Shown: positions 11,229 to 23,226, counted from the stretch's first letter. The stretch: 64,000 bases of DNA from Adenophora triphylla var. japonica (GCA_022495995.1 JAFEMH010001471.1:248001-312000), one strand, 5' to 3'. The notes: generated by a model from the letters alone, not told the origin. Numbers and translations are program-made.

Positions 11229-11364
11229 ACGGAAAAACACAAAACACGTACGGGGAAACACAAAACACGTTTTTTCTAAGTGCCAAAAAAAACGCATTTT
11301 TTATAAAACCAACTCCTCTTAAACTAATAAAAAAAAAAAAAAGAGGGACAATATTTAATATATA

Positions 11365-11602
11365 CTCCCTCCATCCCACCAAAATAGATACTTTTAGTCA
11401 AAAGGGTGTAACTTTGACCAATAATTTATATAAAAAAATAATGATCCTAATAAAAATCTAAAAATCATTATTGAAAGTATTATCAATCGTGATACAATAA
11501 TAATTTTTAAATTTTTATTAGAATCATTATTTTTTATATAAATTATTGGTCAAAGTTACACCCTTTTGACTAAAAGTATCTATTTTGGTGGGACGGAGGG
11601 AG
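11365..11602. mobile_element. Stowaway-type MITE, full-length foldback
   Basis: The 238 bp element has CTCCCTCC...GGAGGGAG ends and TA on both sides (11363-11364, 11603-11604). The two halves are inverted copies over about 100 bp each with few mismatches, so an RNA copy would form one long hairpin. It lies about 380 bp past the stop codon of the LIKE-COV gene. Confidence 0.92.
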
Positions 11603-11604
11603 TA

Positions 11605-11983
11605 GGTTTTAATGGGAAGCCCTCTTTTCTCAGGTAGAAATGAAAAACCAAGTAAAATAAAATAAATATATTATATTACAAACTGTACTAACTTATCTAG
11701 AAGTTCTACATAACATATTCCAGCATTTCCAGTGTTACAATGTACGCACCGGAAACAACTACACCAGCTAAAGAGAAACCTATCCCAGCATCATTCACAA
11801 ACCAATACTCTCGAGAAAAGCTAATGAAATAAGCCTCTGACAAAGTAAATGATACATATAACTCGTATTCTCCTTTTGATTCATCTCGACAAAGGAACTA
11901 CGAGAGAAAGTATAAACAACAATGCCTGTATGGGAATCACCACTAATACAATGCATTGAGAGGAATGATGCTTGGTTTTCCAT
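11605..11983 (-). other. 3' flank / probable 3' UTR of the LIKE-COV gene
   Basis: No ORF of note. It follows the stop codon at 11984-11986 of the minus-strand gene and is AT-rich. The exact polyadenylation site cannot be read. Confidence 0.4.
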
Positions 11984-14900
11984 CTACATCATTCTGTTTA
12001 GTGGGACCCTCTCGTTCTGCCGTGGAATCCTTTCTACAGGAGAAATAACTTGTGGCATCGACATCCCAACTGAAACAATTATCTCTGAAATACAAAAGGG
12101 AAATACATCATCAATCAAAGGGAAATACATCATCAATCAAAAGGAAAATACAAAAGGGAAATACATCATCAACAATTATCTCTACTGAAAGAATTAAAAT
12201 CATGATTGGGAAAAAAAGGTTGAATGCAACTCGTTTCATCTAAATTGAAGCTCGACTAGTTTGGCCTTTTTCATGATGATTCTGTGTATAATGAAACTGA
12301 CCATTGCTTGGATTGTCGTTCTCTTTTTCAGTGAATCGAGCTGAGTTCAGCGTGGAAAAAAGAAGAGCTCAAATCATGTTGGAGTTTGGCTTATTTAGCT
12401 TACAAGTCGAGCTCTAACCAAGGGGGGGGGGGCAAGCTGAAGCTAAGGATGCTTGACCTTTTCTATATAGAGCATGGTAAATAGAAAATCTCTAAATTGC
12501 TATAATACAATTAACCAACAATAAAAAGAATTGTGTTTAGAAACTTAGGCACGTGTGTTTGTGTCTGTATGCATGCGTAATCACAGTTGAAAGCTTCATG
12601 GTTTAAAAACAGGCTAATCATATTAAACCAAAGAGGGGAGGGTAAGAAAACCAACCTATGCCTTCTCGTATGGATAAATTTGGTCGTATGATCTCCTGAG
12701 AGTTGACCAGAAACACATCCCCTATGTACAGATGATTTGTCGGGACATAGACACTACATAACTCTTCATCTCCATCATCTCTCTGAAATTGACCAATTTT
12801 TAATCACGTTAAGAGAAGCAGAAATAGACTTTACCAACTAATGGCTTTTTTACATTGGAGAGCTATTCAAGACATTCTCGGGGTGGCAATCAAATAGCTC
12901 AATATTCTCAATTGCATACTCTTCATGTGCATTTTTGTAAACGATTTTTCCTATTATAATTAGGGGTGGCAAAATGGGTGTTTCGGTTACCTAATGTGTG
13001 TTATCCATTAAAACTATCATGCTTTAAACTATTTTACATAATACAATGTACAGTCGTTCAAAGCGTGGTAAAATCTTAATGGGTATACCCATTGGCCAGA
13101 AATCGCCACCCCAGATTATAATGTACTCAAATTTGATTTTCTTACCAATCAACAGTTCAAGCTTTTCTTCTCTCCACAAGATGTGATAGTTAAGAGGATA
13201 CGGTGGATAAGTATTAACCAAGAAAAAGTGAAAGAGGAAAAGAGAGGAGTAAAAATATTATTAAAACCAAAAAGAGAAACTCCGACCAAAGGTCTCCAAT
13301 CTCTCTGTCTTAATCTAAGGGTCTTGCATGAAGTGTCTCATCGCGTAGCACTAAAGAAGCCATGCAAATAACTTGTACTCTGAACGAAAGCAAAAAAAGA
13401 GAATGAGACCCAAAGATTCTTGCATTGCACTCATCTTAAAGTCACCAAAGAAGAGTAAAGCAGGACACAGTGCCACAAACTGATTACTATATATGACCAA
13501 TAGAAAATAAAAGCAGTCATACAAGCTGGTTCAGATGGAACTCTCAATATAAAACCCGTAGTATATAACACAGAATATAATCTAACAAAGACCTTTGATG
13601 AAGACCTTGCGAGTACCTGAAGCACAACAGATGATGTAATAAAGCCAATAGCATATTCACCAAGACGAGGATGACGGATGATAGCAACCTCCTTAAAAGC
13701 AGTGGTGTTCTGATCTGTAGCCAAAAGAAGGGATTATAACTAATTGAACTAGCGTATCCATTGAGACAAAAAATCCTACCTACTTCAGTCAATCACCATA
13801 TGTTTGCAGTTCTTCGCAAGAAACAAACAGGACACAAAAAGGCTACAGAAACAATAAGATTTTATCATGACTTGATATCATCTTTCGCCACACATTATCA
13901 TGCTGGCTATAAATTTTCTATTTTTAATTAATTCATGTTACTGCCAGCAAGGATCAATAATTTGGATCTATCACAAGTGATGCCCAAGAAAGCGTGCATA
14001 AAATTTGAACACATAAGACTACCACCATCCTTTAATGAATGAGCCTTTCAAGCTTGTCCTTATTTAATTGTCACTTCTTGACTTTCTTAAAGTCAATGAT
14101 TCAACCCTCAGTGACAATAATCTAGAGAAGAAATTGCAGTCATAAGATCATCTGGAAAAAGTTCGAGGTAAGCAAAGCAGTTTATGGAAGAAGTACAGTA
14201 TGCATACGACTGAGCTAGAGACTATAACTTTTCACTCATCAAGAACTAAAGCATGTAAAATAATCTTGCGAGCCTAACATAAGAGAAGAGCGAGCATGTA
14301 TCACTAGATTCAGGCTGTGGACATTCGCAATTCAAGCTACTGAGGCTGAAATTTGTTTTTGCAGCTGCAATTGGCTCTAATGCCACTTGTCTGGAAGTTA
14401 TCCATGCAAAGTTATCTAACAGCTTAAGCTCTAAGATTAATCGTAAGTTAACATGGTATGATTGTTCGTGGTTTCAAGTCATCCCACTTGCATTTGTCAC
14501 CCGCAGTCTTATGAGTGCACATGTTTACACATTGTTTGGTTTCTGATGATTCTCTCCGTGTCAGAGCGGACTGTGGGAATTAAGATTGAGTCGCTTGACA
14601 TACATTTTTGGGCCCCTACTAACAGCTTAAGCTTTTAGATGAGCTGGAAACTAAACACCTTTGAACAAGTTTTCTATGGAGGACTACCAGCACAGTTGAA
14701 TGCCTTCCTCAGATTTCACTTAGGCTTTCTCTATCAGTCAGCTACAATTATTTTTGCATTGTATGCAATGCATCAAAAGTAAGTTGATGGCCATAATTTA
14801 GCAAAAGTAAATTAATTTCCATTATTCCGCAAAGAGGAAGGTGCTTTAAAATCAAATATAAAACTCTAGTACATAGCTATAGTTAGATAGTTTACATTCT

Positions 14901-17900
14901 TAAATCATAAATTTAAGAACCACAACTAGTCTATAGCCATCAAATATGAGAACCCATCACACAAAACTCCAGCTAGAATGTGAAAATACAATGTGTAGGA
15001 TCAGCTGCATGGAACTATTTCCCATTGTAAAGCCGATCACCTAACAGATATTTATGTGCAGAGCAGATGACAACGAATTTTTAAGCAAATAATTATAAAA
15101 GACAAAATAATAAGAAGGAATTACCTGGAGCAATAGCAGCACTAATTTGTTTCGATGCTGAGTATAAGTGCTTTACAAAGGGCATTCGCTTTATAAACCA
15201 TTCCCCTAACCAGAAGACAGTTGAGCCCATCCATGATGATGCAAATATTCCAACAAAGAATATAAAGATTAATGATGTTACGAATCCGAGGCCTGCGCGA
15301 ACATTAAAAATGAATCTGAATAAGATAGGTAAAGTATTTTAACACTGAAGAATTAAAGTACAGATTGAGAGAAGAATAATCTTGAGCATTTATCTGAACT
15401 CCAAGGAAAGTAGGATCGAGAAAAGAACACATGAAAGCTCTGTATTCGTATTAGAGAAGCACCTTCAGATTCTGTAACCACAGGATATTTGGAGCTGAAG
15501 GAAACCAGATAAGAATTTAAAATCTCATATCCAGAATAGACTTAAAAGTGAACTCCTATAGCCAGAAAACAACCGACAACAACCACAAAAGATATACTCA
15601 AAACGAAAAGAAAATTCTTCGACATTTTATAAAGTAAACAGCTACTCTCCCGCCAATGATTGCTTTAACATGTGAACGTATAGAGCTCCATAGTGCGGAT
15701 CAGCATTCCTAAGGGTAGAACAGCAGAACTACACTATCTAGAGCTATCTACTCAAATCAGGTTGCATCATCCTACTGCCAATTAACACAGATATTGAAAG
15801 GCTTGGGTACGGTTTGCCTACATTTCACCCTTGTGGTGGGGACCCTTCCCTGGACCCTCGCTGGCGCAGGGATGCTTTGTGCACCGGGCGACCTTCTTTT
15901 ATTAAAAGGCTCGAGAGTGCAGGCACAAGAAAACGAAAAAAATCATGATATGGTTAGAAAATTATCTATGCACACTTGGGACTCATCTACTGCACCGATT
16001 TGAACTATAGCAGTCTAAAATCATGCAATTCGGAAACAGGAGAAAAAACTTTGGATGTCTGTTTGGTGAATCAAATTGGGTTTATCACTTTTTGGCCATA
16101 ATGACAAGTTTACCCTTTAAAATTACCCTTTTTACATTTGTTTATTAAGTAATAAATCTAAATAATCATACCATTTGCTCCCTCTAATCCAAAATAATTG
16201 TTCACTATTCTCTTTTAAGGTGATCCAAAACATGTTCATTTTCCTTTTTGGAATACTAGAATCACTCGTGTCCACAAGTTTTCTAGGGAGCCCACTTGTA
16301 AATAAAGCATTTGCATCGACTAGTTTTTTTTTTTAATTATTATTTTAAATGCGTCAAATGAGTTTTCTTAATTTGTGTGCCCGATCAAAGTGCTTACTTA
16401 TTGTGGATCGGAGGGAGTATAATATTAAAAAAAAATAAAAATTAAACATACTCATTTTCATGTATAAAAACAATTCTTTTATATTATCGTGAGCAAGGTT
16501 CTAAAAAGCGCTAGGCGGATGCTAGGCGGCGGAGCCGGGCCTAGCCGGGAACTAGTCGGGATTAGTCGGGACCTAGGCGGGGCTTAGAACTAGGCGTTGG
16601 AGGGGGCCTAGCGCCTAGGCGGGGCCTAGGCGCCCTTAGGCGGGGTCTTTTAGAACACTGATCGTGAGCCCGTTATTCTTCTCATACGGCACTTTCACCT
16701 TATCGTCACACATTCTACTCTAGATCCTCAAAGTGTGTCAAATAGTTAAGATAAATTTAAAGAAATATATATCTGATTTGACAACACGAGTGGAAATCTT
16801 ATAGGGGATACAAAATAATCCAATGCTGTTATAGATTTATTATTCTGAAAAAAATAGTATCTTATTGTTTTTTGATTTAACAATATTTAGATTTCATTAC
16901 AATTTTGGCAGCCTATCTACCTTCCCGAAGGCCGCAACAAAGGTAACTATGAATTTATGTTGATAGTTTGATTTTCGATACAAAATAAAGCATTTATTTA
17001 TTGGTACAAATGAACCCATCCTCTAACCAAATTAATTGAACCGACTCAACATTTTCAAAGAGCAAAAAAAAAAAAAAACCGGAAAGGTCCTATAAATTGA
17101 TGAAGTGAGATGACCTTCCCAATAATCTCATTCTTCCAAAGTACTCCATTCGGTTCGTTTTCAAATAATTCTTCAAACTAAATATCAGAAAAGGTATTCA
17201 ATTTTGAAACTTATGATTTCTTTCATCTACATTCTCCTTTATTTTTCAAATGTTTTGGCTTTCAGGTGTTTGAATAAAATTGTAGATGATTGTTGCTCCA
17301 AATTCTAAGGATACAAAGTGTTCAAATATGGACCATGACTCAATTGAAATGGTTTGCAAGGCTTGGAAGACAGTGGTGGTTAGAAATCGTGAGTTTGTTG
17401 ATGATCACCCTAGGTGGAGAAGATATGATTTATTTTTATTGACCGGGTTGGCGAGAGTTCCTCGAGAGTTCCTGAATTTTAGGATTAAAGAGTAAGTAAT
17501 ATCGTTTGGATCAAATTTTATATTTTGTTATAACTATGAAAAATACATGAACTCAAAGATCATGTCCTCTCCACCTAGGTGATCATTAACGTGCTCATGA
17601 CTTTCTAAGCGCTCCAAGCCTTACAAACCACTTCAACTGAGTAATGGTCCATATTTGAACATTATGGGAAGATGCAAAACTCCATTAGATCCTTATTGGA
17701 CGCAACCTCGAAGACAGATGAGTTCTCATCCGTCCCAGATATATAGTGCCTCATACCGGGATTCCTGAGGAAGTTGGGTGCACGCGCCTTCATTCTCGAA
17801 GATCTCACAGTTCCTCTTTCAGTTTGCACTTCAATGGAACATTTTGTGTCCTAAGAATTTGGAGCAACAACCATCTACAATTTTATTCAAACACCCAAAA

Positions 17901-20315
17901 CAAAATCAAACAAAACATTTAAAAAGTAAAGGAGAATGTAGATGAAAGAAATCATAAGTATGTTTCAAATTTGAATACCTTTTATGATATTTAGTTTGAA
18001 CACTCAAACAAAGACTTGAAGACTTGTTTGAAAACAAACCGAAATGAGTGATTGGAATAAGGTTGTTAATCGTCGCGAGCTGCACGCTCGACTCGAAAAA
18101 ACTCGAATTCGAGTGAGCTCGAGTTGTTGATCGACTCAAGCTCGAACAAGATCTTAAAACTCATTTAGATTTTTGAGACGATTGTGCTCGACTCGTGCGT
18201 TCGACGAGTCTCGTACGAACTCGGCTTGAAAAGCTCGCAAAAACTCAAAAATTTATTTGTTCCTTATTAATTATTTTTCGAGCTCGGCACAGTTAGTTCT
18301 TTAAAAATTCTTTTTTTTTTCATTGTTGAAGATCTCAAACTCGACTCGAATACTCTTTATGAACTCAATTGTTCATATTTTCTAAGAAAATGGGCAAAAG
18401 CGAGAGCTCGGCTCGTTATTACTCGAGTTCAATAATGGCTCAAGCTGTCCGCGAGCAGCTCGCGATCAACCCGAAACACGATTCAACTCGAATTCGGACC
18501 TACTCGAACTAAAAAAAAAAACTCGAACTCGATAATGCTCAAGTGAGCTTGAGCTCGAACGTGAAAAACTCGACCGAACTCGACTCGTTTACAGCCCTAC
18601 TTTGGAAGAAGGAGAGTAATGGAAGGTCATCTCACTTCATTAATTGATAGGGCCTTTACGATTTTTGATGCTCTTTGAAAATATTGTGCATGTTCAATTA
18701 ATTTTGTTGGATCATAGGTTTATTTTGTGCCAAAAAAATAAAAATAAAAATAAATGTTTTATTTTGTATCGAAAGTCAAAATATCAACATAACTTCATAA
18801 TTACCTTGCTCAGGGAAGGTAAATAGGCCAGCAAAATTGTTATGACCTTTAAATATTGTCAAATAAAAATACAATTTTATATCCCTTATAAGATTTCTAC
18901 CTGTCGTCAAATGAGTTATAAATATATTTCTTTCACTTTTTCAGAACTATTTGCAAACACTTTGAGGCTCTACTCTAGAGTAGATTGTGACGATGGTTTG
19001 ACATACCTGGATGTAGATAAATTAAACATAATCATTTTTTATGTATAGACATAATCATTTAATGATCCATAGTTTTAAGACCCTAAGTTTCACAACAGGT
19101 TGAAAATTTAGAGACTCGATAAAAATTTACTTTCCCTCTTTTGGTGGCAAAGCAGATTTTTCATTTTCCCTCTTGCATCTTTTTAAATTTTTTTGATTAG
19201 TCCCATATTGACTTTTTGATCCATGTAATGTATGAAATACATATCTTGCGTATATATACCCACAGGCCACAAGCCCCTTTTAACTTTCTTTGGGGATTCT
19301 TTTGTAATGAACCCTTTGAAGATTTGTTTTTTTGGAATTTATCGGTACTTGAAGAGGTGCGTATTCCTTTTTGGGCCATCCTGAGCAGCTTCCCTTTTTG
19401 AGTCGTCATTCTTAATCAATCTTTTATAGTAACCTATATTTCCTATCTAGTTTGAATTCCAATGTGGCCTCCTTGTTTGAGTTCAAATGTTTTTAAGGAG
19501 AAATTTAAAGAATTAATCAATGTCAACCACTTTCCTTGCGTGGTTGGACAAACCACACCTCTTCAAGTGGGACAAAGGGAGTAATTATTTAATAATACTA
19601 TTCAAGTGGGACGGAGGGAGTATTTGTTTAATAATACTATCTCCATCCCAAATTAAACGTTCTCATTTTCTTTTTGGGACGTCCCAAAACTAAAAGTTCA
19701 CTTTCTATGTTTAACACTTTTTTCATCCTACTTCTCCAATTACACCCATAAATTTTCACCTCCCTCCCGCTAAAACTCTTTGTTACCCTCCAAAATTAAA
19801 TGTTCTCTTTCTATATTTAACACTCTTTTTATCCTACTTTTCCAACTACAACCCTTACCTCCCTCCAGTTAAATTAATTTATCTTTTTTACTATTATACT
19901 CCCTCCGATTCAAACAAGTGATCACTTTGACTACACACAAATTAAGAAAACTTCTGGCTCATTTAAAATAAAAAAAAACTAGTTGATGCCAAAAAGGAAT
20001 GTGAACACTTATTTTTTGGATCAGATGGAGTAAATGGTATGTTAATTTTAAATTATTATTATCTAATAGTCCCCCGTCCCAAAATAAATGACTTGTCAAC
20101 GTTTTTAAGAAACAAGCTTTACTCGTTTATACATCGCTTGTACAAAGATAAAATTGCACTATGACTATTTCCTTATTTAGAAACGCGACAATTAGTTTGG
20201 GATGGACCAAAAAGCAAAGTACGGCATTTAACTTTGTGTGTGTGCGTGTGTCTCTGTGTGTGTGTGTGTGTGCGTGGGAGAGAGAAAGAGAGAGAGACAC
20301 ACACACTCACACACA

Positions 20316-20346
<31 letters not shown>

Positions 20347-22716
20347 AGAGAGAAGGAAACTGCATAAAAACAGATTTTCCTAAGCAACCCAGGAACATTT
20401 AACTTTGAGCTACCAATATTCTGGTCATGTTGATTGTGTTAGTCACTGTGACATGCATCAAGTAAAAGTTGCAAATGAGATGGATGGTTGCTTCCAGGTC
20501 ACATGGATAGTAATTTGAACTCAACATATCAAAGACAGACAAGGAGCATTCCCAGGGAGGTTAAATAGTAAAACTGGAAGCCTGTAATCAACCAAACAAG
20601 ATACTTTATGGTTTGATGACTCACCAAATATTTCAATCCCGAGCCTCTCATAAATGGGACTGAAGAAACCATCAAAAAATTGTACAAACCACCATGTGAC
20701 AAAAAATGTAACAGCCACTGGAAAGAGAACGACACTGCAAATTTTCAAGTAAAAGAAAAGTTACCGAAAGAAAGAAAATTGAAACCTTAGGGCATTATTT
20801 GCTAAGATTAGTACCATCCAGTCATGAACTTCTTTGAAACCCAGCTTTGGAGAACAGCATAACAAGCCTGAATCAATTCAAGAGTCAAATCAAAATCAGA
20901 CACATAAAAACTAACAATGTATAATTTGTCAACGGGCAACAAATAAACAGTTCTTTTGTGATTTAGGATTTTTTAAAGTGCAGGAATAAATGAGTCTGCA
21001 CGTGCCATTTACAGTGGAATGGCTATTAGTTCCATGCAGATCAACGGTATAAAGAGGGTGGATGCCCCAAATTTTCATAGACCTAAAACTACATGAAATG
21101 CAAACAGGACTCTGGATTCTTGAGGGGGAGGGGATGGCATTACCATTACACCCCCATAAGAAGTTTGTTTTTCTCAGAACAAATGGTTAGAAAGTTAATG
21201 CTCGTACAACCATCAAAGGCTCATTGACATGCCAAATAGCAACTTTACTTCCAGACATACTCAACCCAACCTGCTCAACAGCATGGTGTCTGGTAACTTA
21301 AATAGCAGAGTCAAGTCATCTCTGCTTCAGATTCATGTTCATAGTGATCTAATAAAGTTTCACACTTGCCATCACGCTATCTAATGAAACCCTCCTTGCT
21401 TGCACGGCTTGGGACTAGCTATGTAAGGGAATGACTCTAAGCGCAATTAAAAAGGGTTGAAGGTGCAACACAAGGTATTCCCAGTGAGCCACCCCTCCAA
21501 GTATTATTTTCTCACAAGCACTGCTGGTATGGGTAAGTGCATTAGTTAACTTGAGTTAAGTATAGAATATTTTGGTGAGAGAATACATCATTATAAGAAC
21601 ATCGCCAGATATCAGGAATCCTGATGGCCAACTAAGTTTTCAACCAGATACATAAGCACTACTTGAAAGAGATTTTTGTACGCGAAATGATTAAAAAAAA
21701 GAGGGTCCATTTCCTTGTGTTTACCCCAAAAAAAAAAAAAAAACATCTACAAAGTTATTATAAATCGTTTACTAATTAGTTATTACTAGAAAGTCTATCC
21801 AAGTGGTCATCAGTTGGTTGTTGACTTTACATATCCTCATAAACGTAAAAGTAACTGAGATGAAGTTGGCTTGGGCATAGATGGTTAGAGAAACTTGTCT
21901 TCTTATAAACACCGATCTTAGGTACCCAATGATATGTTTGGGGTGGTGATAGAAATAGCTTTCCTCAACCCAGTTGGGAATCAAGAAGTTTAACCTCGTG
22001 TAAGTGTGCTGCCACACCCCATTGGCATACCTACTTGACTTCTAAACACTACTTTATCCCCTATAAATACACTCCAATTCTGTATTAAGATTGAAACTTC
22101 GAACAAGCATGCACTAAAATTTGGTGTATTATTGGATAAACATATTATGTTACAGATTATAATCTAATCAAGTGTTACCCAGTCGATTGATCATATCCGT
22201 TGTCAAACGGTATGATCTTGGAAATTTAAACAAAACGCTAGCAGGTTTTAGCATTTATCTTTGCTTTACTGCATACAAAAGCTAAACGACCAACCGATGT
22301 TTGTTGGAGTTGCAAAATGATAAGGTCTTCAATAAATTCACCACCACATTCTGGTGCAGAAACAGAATTTCTATGAAATAATTAATGATCTCGTTCTCAA
22401 TGGTAATCCTAATCAGAGTGATAGATTTATCAGGATTACACCAACCAAATGAAGCATCCGCTAGCTAGTTCCAAATTCCAAGCAGATGTAAAAAAGAGGG
22501 TAAATCTAAGAATACAGATCTACCAAAAACATAAATTGTGCGAGAAATCAGACACGCGTATGTATATCTATAGAGAGAGAGAGAGAGAGAAAGAAGGGGG
22601 ACCTTGCGAGTGGAAGAATTGGGGGAATTTGGAGGAGACTTAGCAGTATCATCGGGATCTTCAACAAGTTCACCCTGACCCGGCGGATTTGACGTTGACT
22701 CCTTATCGTCGGCCAT
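11984..22716 (-). CDS. LCV2: LIKE COV protein (DUF502), 256 aa, seven exons; most like LCV2
   Basis: Host gene. Exons from the start: 22603-22716, 20815-20867, 20625-20734, 15125-15292, 13617-13714, 12656-12782 and 11984-12084. Every junction is GT-AG, phases agree and the join gives 771 nt with one terminal TAG. Family landmarks in order: a Ser/Pro-rich N-terminus starting MADDKEST; SWVSKKFMTG; membrane segment 1 (FPVAVTFFVTWWFVQFF) followed by DGFFSPIY; membrane segment 2 (LIFIFFVGIFASSWMGST); GEWFIKRMPFVKHLYSASKQ; DQNTTAFKEVAIIRHPR; and VYVPTNHLYIGDV. COV/LCV proteins are membrane proteins of the endomembrane system. Arabidopsis COV1 mutants have altered stem vascular patterning, and COV1 is tied to trans-Golgi and vacuolar trafficking. 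The length is normal for the family. Introns of 0.6-5.3 kb carry transposons. The LCV2 rather than COV1/LCV1 assignment rests on recalled similarity of the N- and C-termini. Confidence 0.93.
12961..13114. mobile_element. hAT-type MITE in a LIKE-COV intron
   Basis: The 154 bp element has ends TAGGGGTGGCAAAATGGGT and ACCCATTGG...GCCACCCCAG, and an 8 bp TSD attataat (12953-12960, 13115-13122). The 8 bp TSD and the imperfect inverted ends point to the hAT superfamily. It lies in the intron between exons 5 and 6 of the LIKE-COV gene. Confidence 0.85.
13715..15124 (-). other. Intron of the LIKE-COV gene between exons 4 and 5
   Basis: 1.4 kb of intronic sequence without a recognisable gene, RNA or element end. 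Only short non-coding open frames occur. Confidence 0.7.
15794..15906 (+). mobile_element. SINE fragment, Au-like, 5'-truncated
   Basis: The segment from GGCTTGGGTACGG through CCCTTCCCTGGACCC to TTTGTGCACCGGGC and a T-rich end matches the remembered 3' half of plant Au-type SINEs. The tRNA-derived 5' part with the A box is not seen. It lies in the large LIKE-COV intron, antisense to the gene. Identification is from motif memory and has not been searched. Confidence 0.65.
16178..16417. mobile_element. Degenerate Stowaway-like MITE
   Basis: The ends CTCCCTCTAATCC and GGATCGGAGGGAG form an imperfect inverted repeat continuing inward for ~30 bp. TA flanks the right end only. A shorter relative lies at 19899-20030. 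It is within the large LIKE-COV intron. Confidence 0.65.
16494..16660. mobile_element. hAT-type MITE, GC-rich CTAGGCGG element
   Basis: The 167 bp element is flanked by the 8 bp TSD atcgtgag (16486-16493, 16661-16668). Ends are CAAGGTTCTAAAA and TTTTAGAACACTG, imperfect inverted repeats. The interior is a run of CTAGGCGGGGC-like repeats, far more GC-rich than the surroundings. Confidence 0.85.
17286..17495 (+). pseudogene. Open frame in the left arm of the inverted repeat, unknown protein fragment
   Basis: 69 codons from ATG, with segments such as MVCKAWKTVVVRN and RRYDLFLLTGLARVPREFL. The composition is protein-like but I recognise no family. An inverted copy with frame breaks lies in the right arm. 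It is probably a captured gene fragment, not a working gene. Confidence 0.35.
17662..17874 (-). pseudogene. Coding-like fragment unique to the right arm of the inverted repeat
   Basis: Starting at the ATG equivalent to that of the left-arm frame, one stop follows seven codons. The frame is then open for about 60 codons to TAA at 17662-17664, including KARAPNFLRNPGMRHYIS and VFEVASNKDLMEF. About 200 bp of this has no counterpart in the left arm, which suggests the left arm lost it. Family unknown. Confidence 0.3.
18058..18597. mobile_element. CTCGA-rich non-autonomous element inserted in the right arm
   Basis: About 540 bp densely built from CTCGAACTCG-like words interrupts the right arm, which resumes on both sides. 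The right end reads TTTACAGCCCTAC, seen in reverse as GTAGGGCTGTAAACGAG, a common plant insertion end. Imperfect flanks TTGGAATAAGG and TTGGAAGAAGG look like an old target duplication. The superfamily is uncertain, possibly hAT. Confidence 0.55.
18841..19554. other. Intron sequence without a recognised feature
   Basis: Part of the large LIKE-COV intron. Only short open frames without protein character occur, and I see no element ends. Confidence 0.6.
19555..19870. mobile_element. Cluster of broken Stowaway ends
   Basis: Several partial CTCCCTCCGTCCCA-type ends occur in both orientations, for example GTGGGACAAAGGGAGTA and GTGGGACGGAGGGAGTA 45 bp apart. A repeated TTAAATGTTCTC segment follows. 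This looks like nested or rearranged Stowaway copies; no single complete element can be framed. Confidence 0.6.
19899..20030. mobile_element. Short Stowaway-like MITE
   Basis: The 132 bp element starts CTCCCTCCGATTCAAA and ends TTTTGGATCAGATGGAG, flanked by TA at 19897-19898 and 20031-20032. Its interior resembles 16178-16417, so both belong to one family. Confidence 0.75.
20236..20352. repeat. Compound microsatellite (GT/GA/CA/GA)
   Basis: Four adjoining dinucleotide tracts: (TG)n, (GA)n, (CA)n and (GA)n with small interruptions. It lies about 270 bp from exon 3 of the LIKE-COV gene, in the intron. Confidence 0.95.
20868..22602 (-). other. First intron of the LIKE-COV gene
   Basis: 1.7 kb bounded by donor GTCCCC at exon 1 and a CAG acceptor at exon 2. 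It contains an A-run at 21726-21743 and a (GA)n tract at 22573-22591 next to exon 1. No gene or complete element is recognised. The donor is a weak match to the plant consensus. Confidence 0.7.
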
Positions 22717-22901
22717 TTTCTCTAGTTCAGGGTTTACGGAGGGGACCGGTGGAAGGAGAGAGAAATTGGATGGGGATTGGTCGGCGCAATAATCGGCGGA
22801 GTCTACCGGAACAGTAGAGTTGGACTGGTGGACTAGGAGGAAGAAGGAAATCGATATGGTTTGTTTGACCGAAACTAGAGAGAGAGATTTAAGGGAACCT
22901 T
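22717..22901 (-). promoter_or_regulatory. 5' UTR / proximal promoter of the LIKE-COV gene
   Basis: Sequence upstream of the ATG at 22714-22716. It contains a GA/CT-rich tract around 22877-22889, common in plant core promoters. No clear TATA box is seen. The position is certain; the regulatory role is inferred. Confidence 0.5.
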
Positions 22902-23035
22902 ACTTCTAGCCCCCTTAAGTTATAGACATTTGTTACTTTCGCGCTAAGGTTTAAAAGACGACAAACAACAACCAACAACCAACAACTTAAACCCCTCTAT
23001 TTACAAAAAAGAGGTTGAGGGTATGCATTAATTAC
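22902..23035. repeat. Direct repeat, copy 1, upstream of the LIKE-COV gene
   Basis: The segment beginning CTTACTTCTAGCCCCCTTAA and ending near GAGGTTGAGGGTA recurs in the same orientation at about 24603-24722, with differences and small indels. The two copies bracket ~1.57 kb containing a Tourist-like MITE and a foldback element. Confidence 0.8.
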
Positions 23036-23226
23036 AAGGTAGAGGGAGTTTGGCATTATGGTTTTATATGTAATTATGTAAATCTTATGCGACCATTTTG
23101 ATGCAGCACTTCTTATGCGATTAATGGAGATTTGATCACAATTTTTTGTAAAATAATTAACGATTGAGATTAATCGATTGTATAAAGTGGTTGTACAAAG
23201 TATTTTGATGGGATCATATTTACTAA

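Larger units (their letters stand above)
16899..18840. repeat. Large inverted repeat with gene-fragment-like arms, inside a LIKE-COV intron
   Basis: The left arm (about 16899-17500) recurs in reverse orientation as the right arm (about 17565-18840). The outer ends read CAATTTTGGCAGCC on + and CAATTTTGCTGGCC on -. The match includes the open frame starting at 17286, the GATGAAGTGAGATGACCTTCC block and the flanks. The right arm has ~200 bp absent from the left arm and a later ~540 bp insertion. Divergence is substantial (roughly 10-20% by eye), so it is not recent. A Mutator-like or other foldback origin is possible; I found no convincing TSD. Confidence 0.8.
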
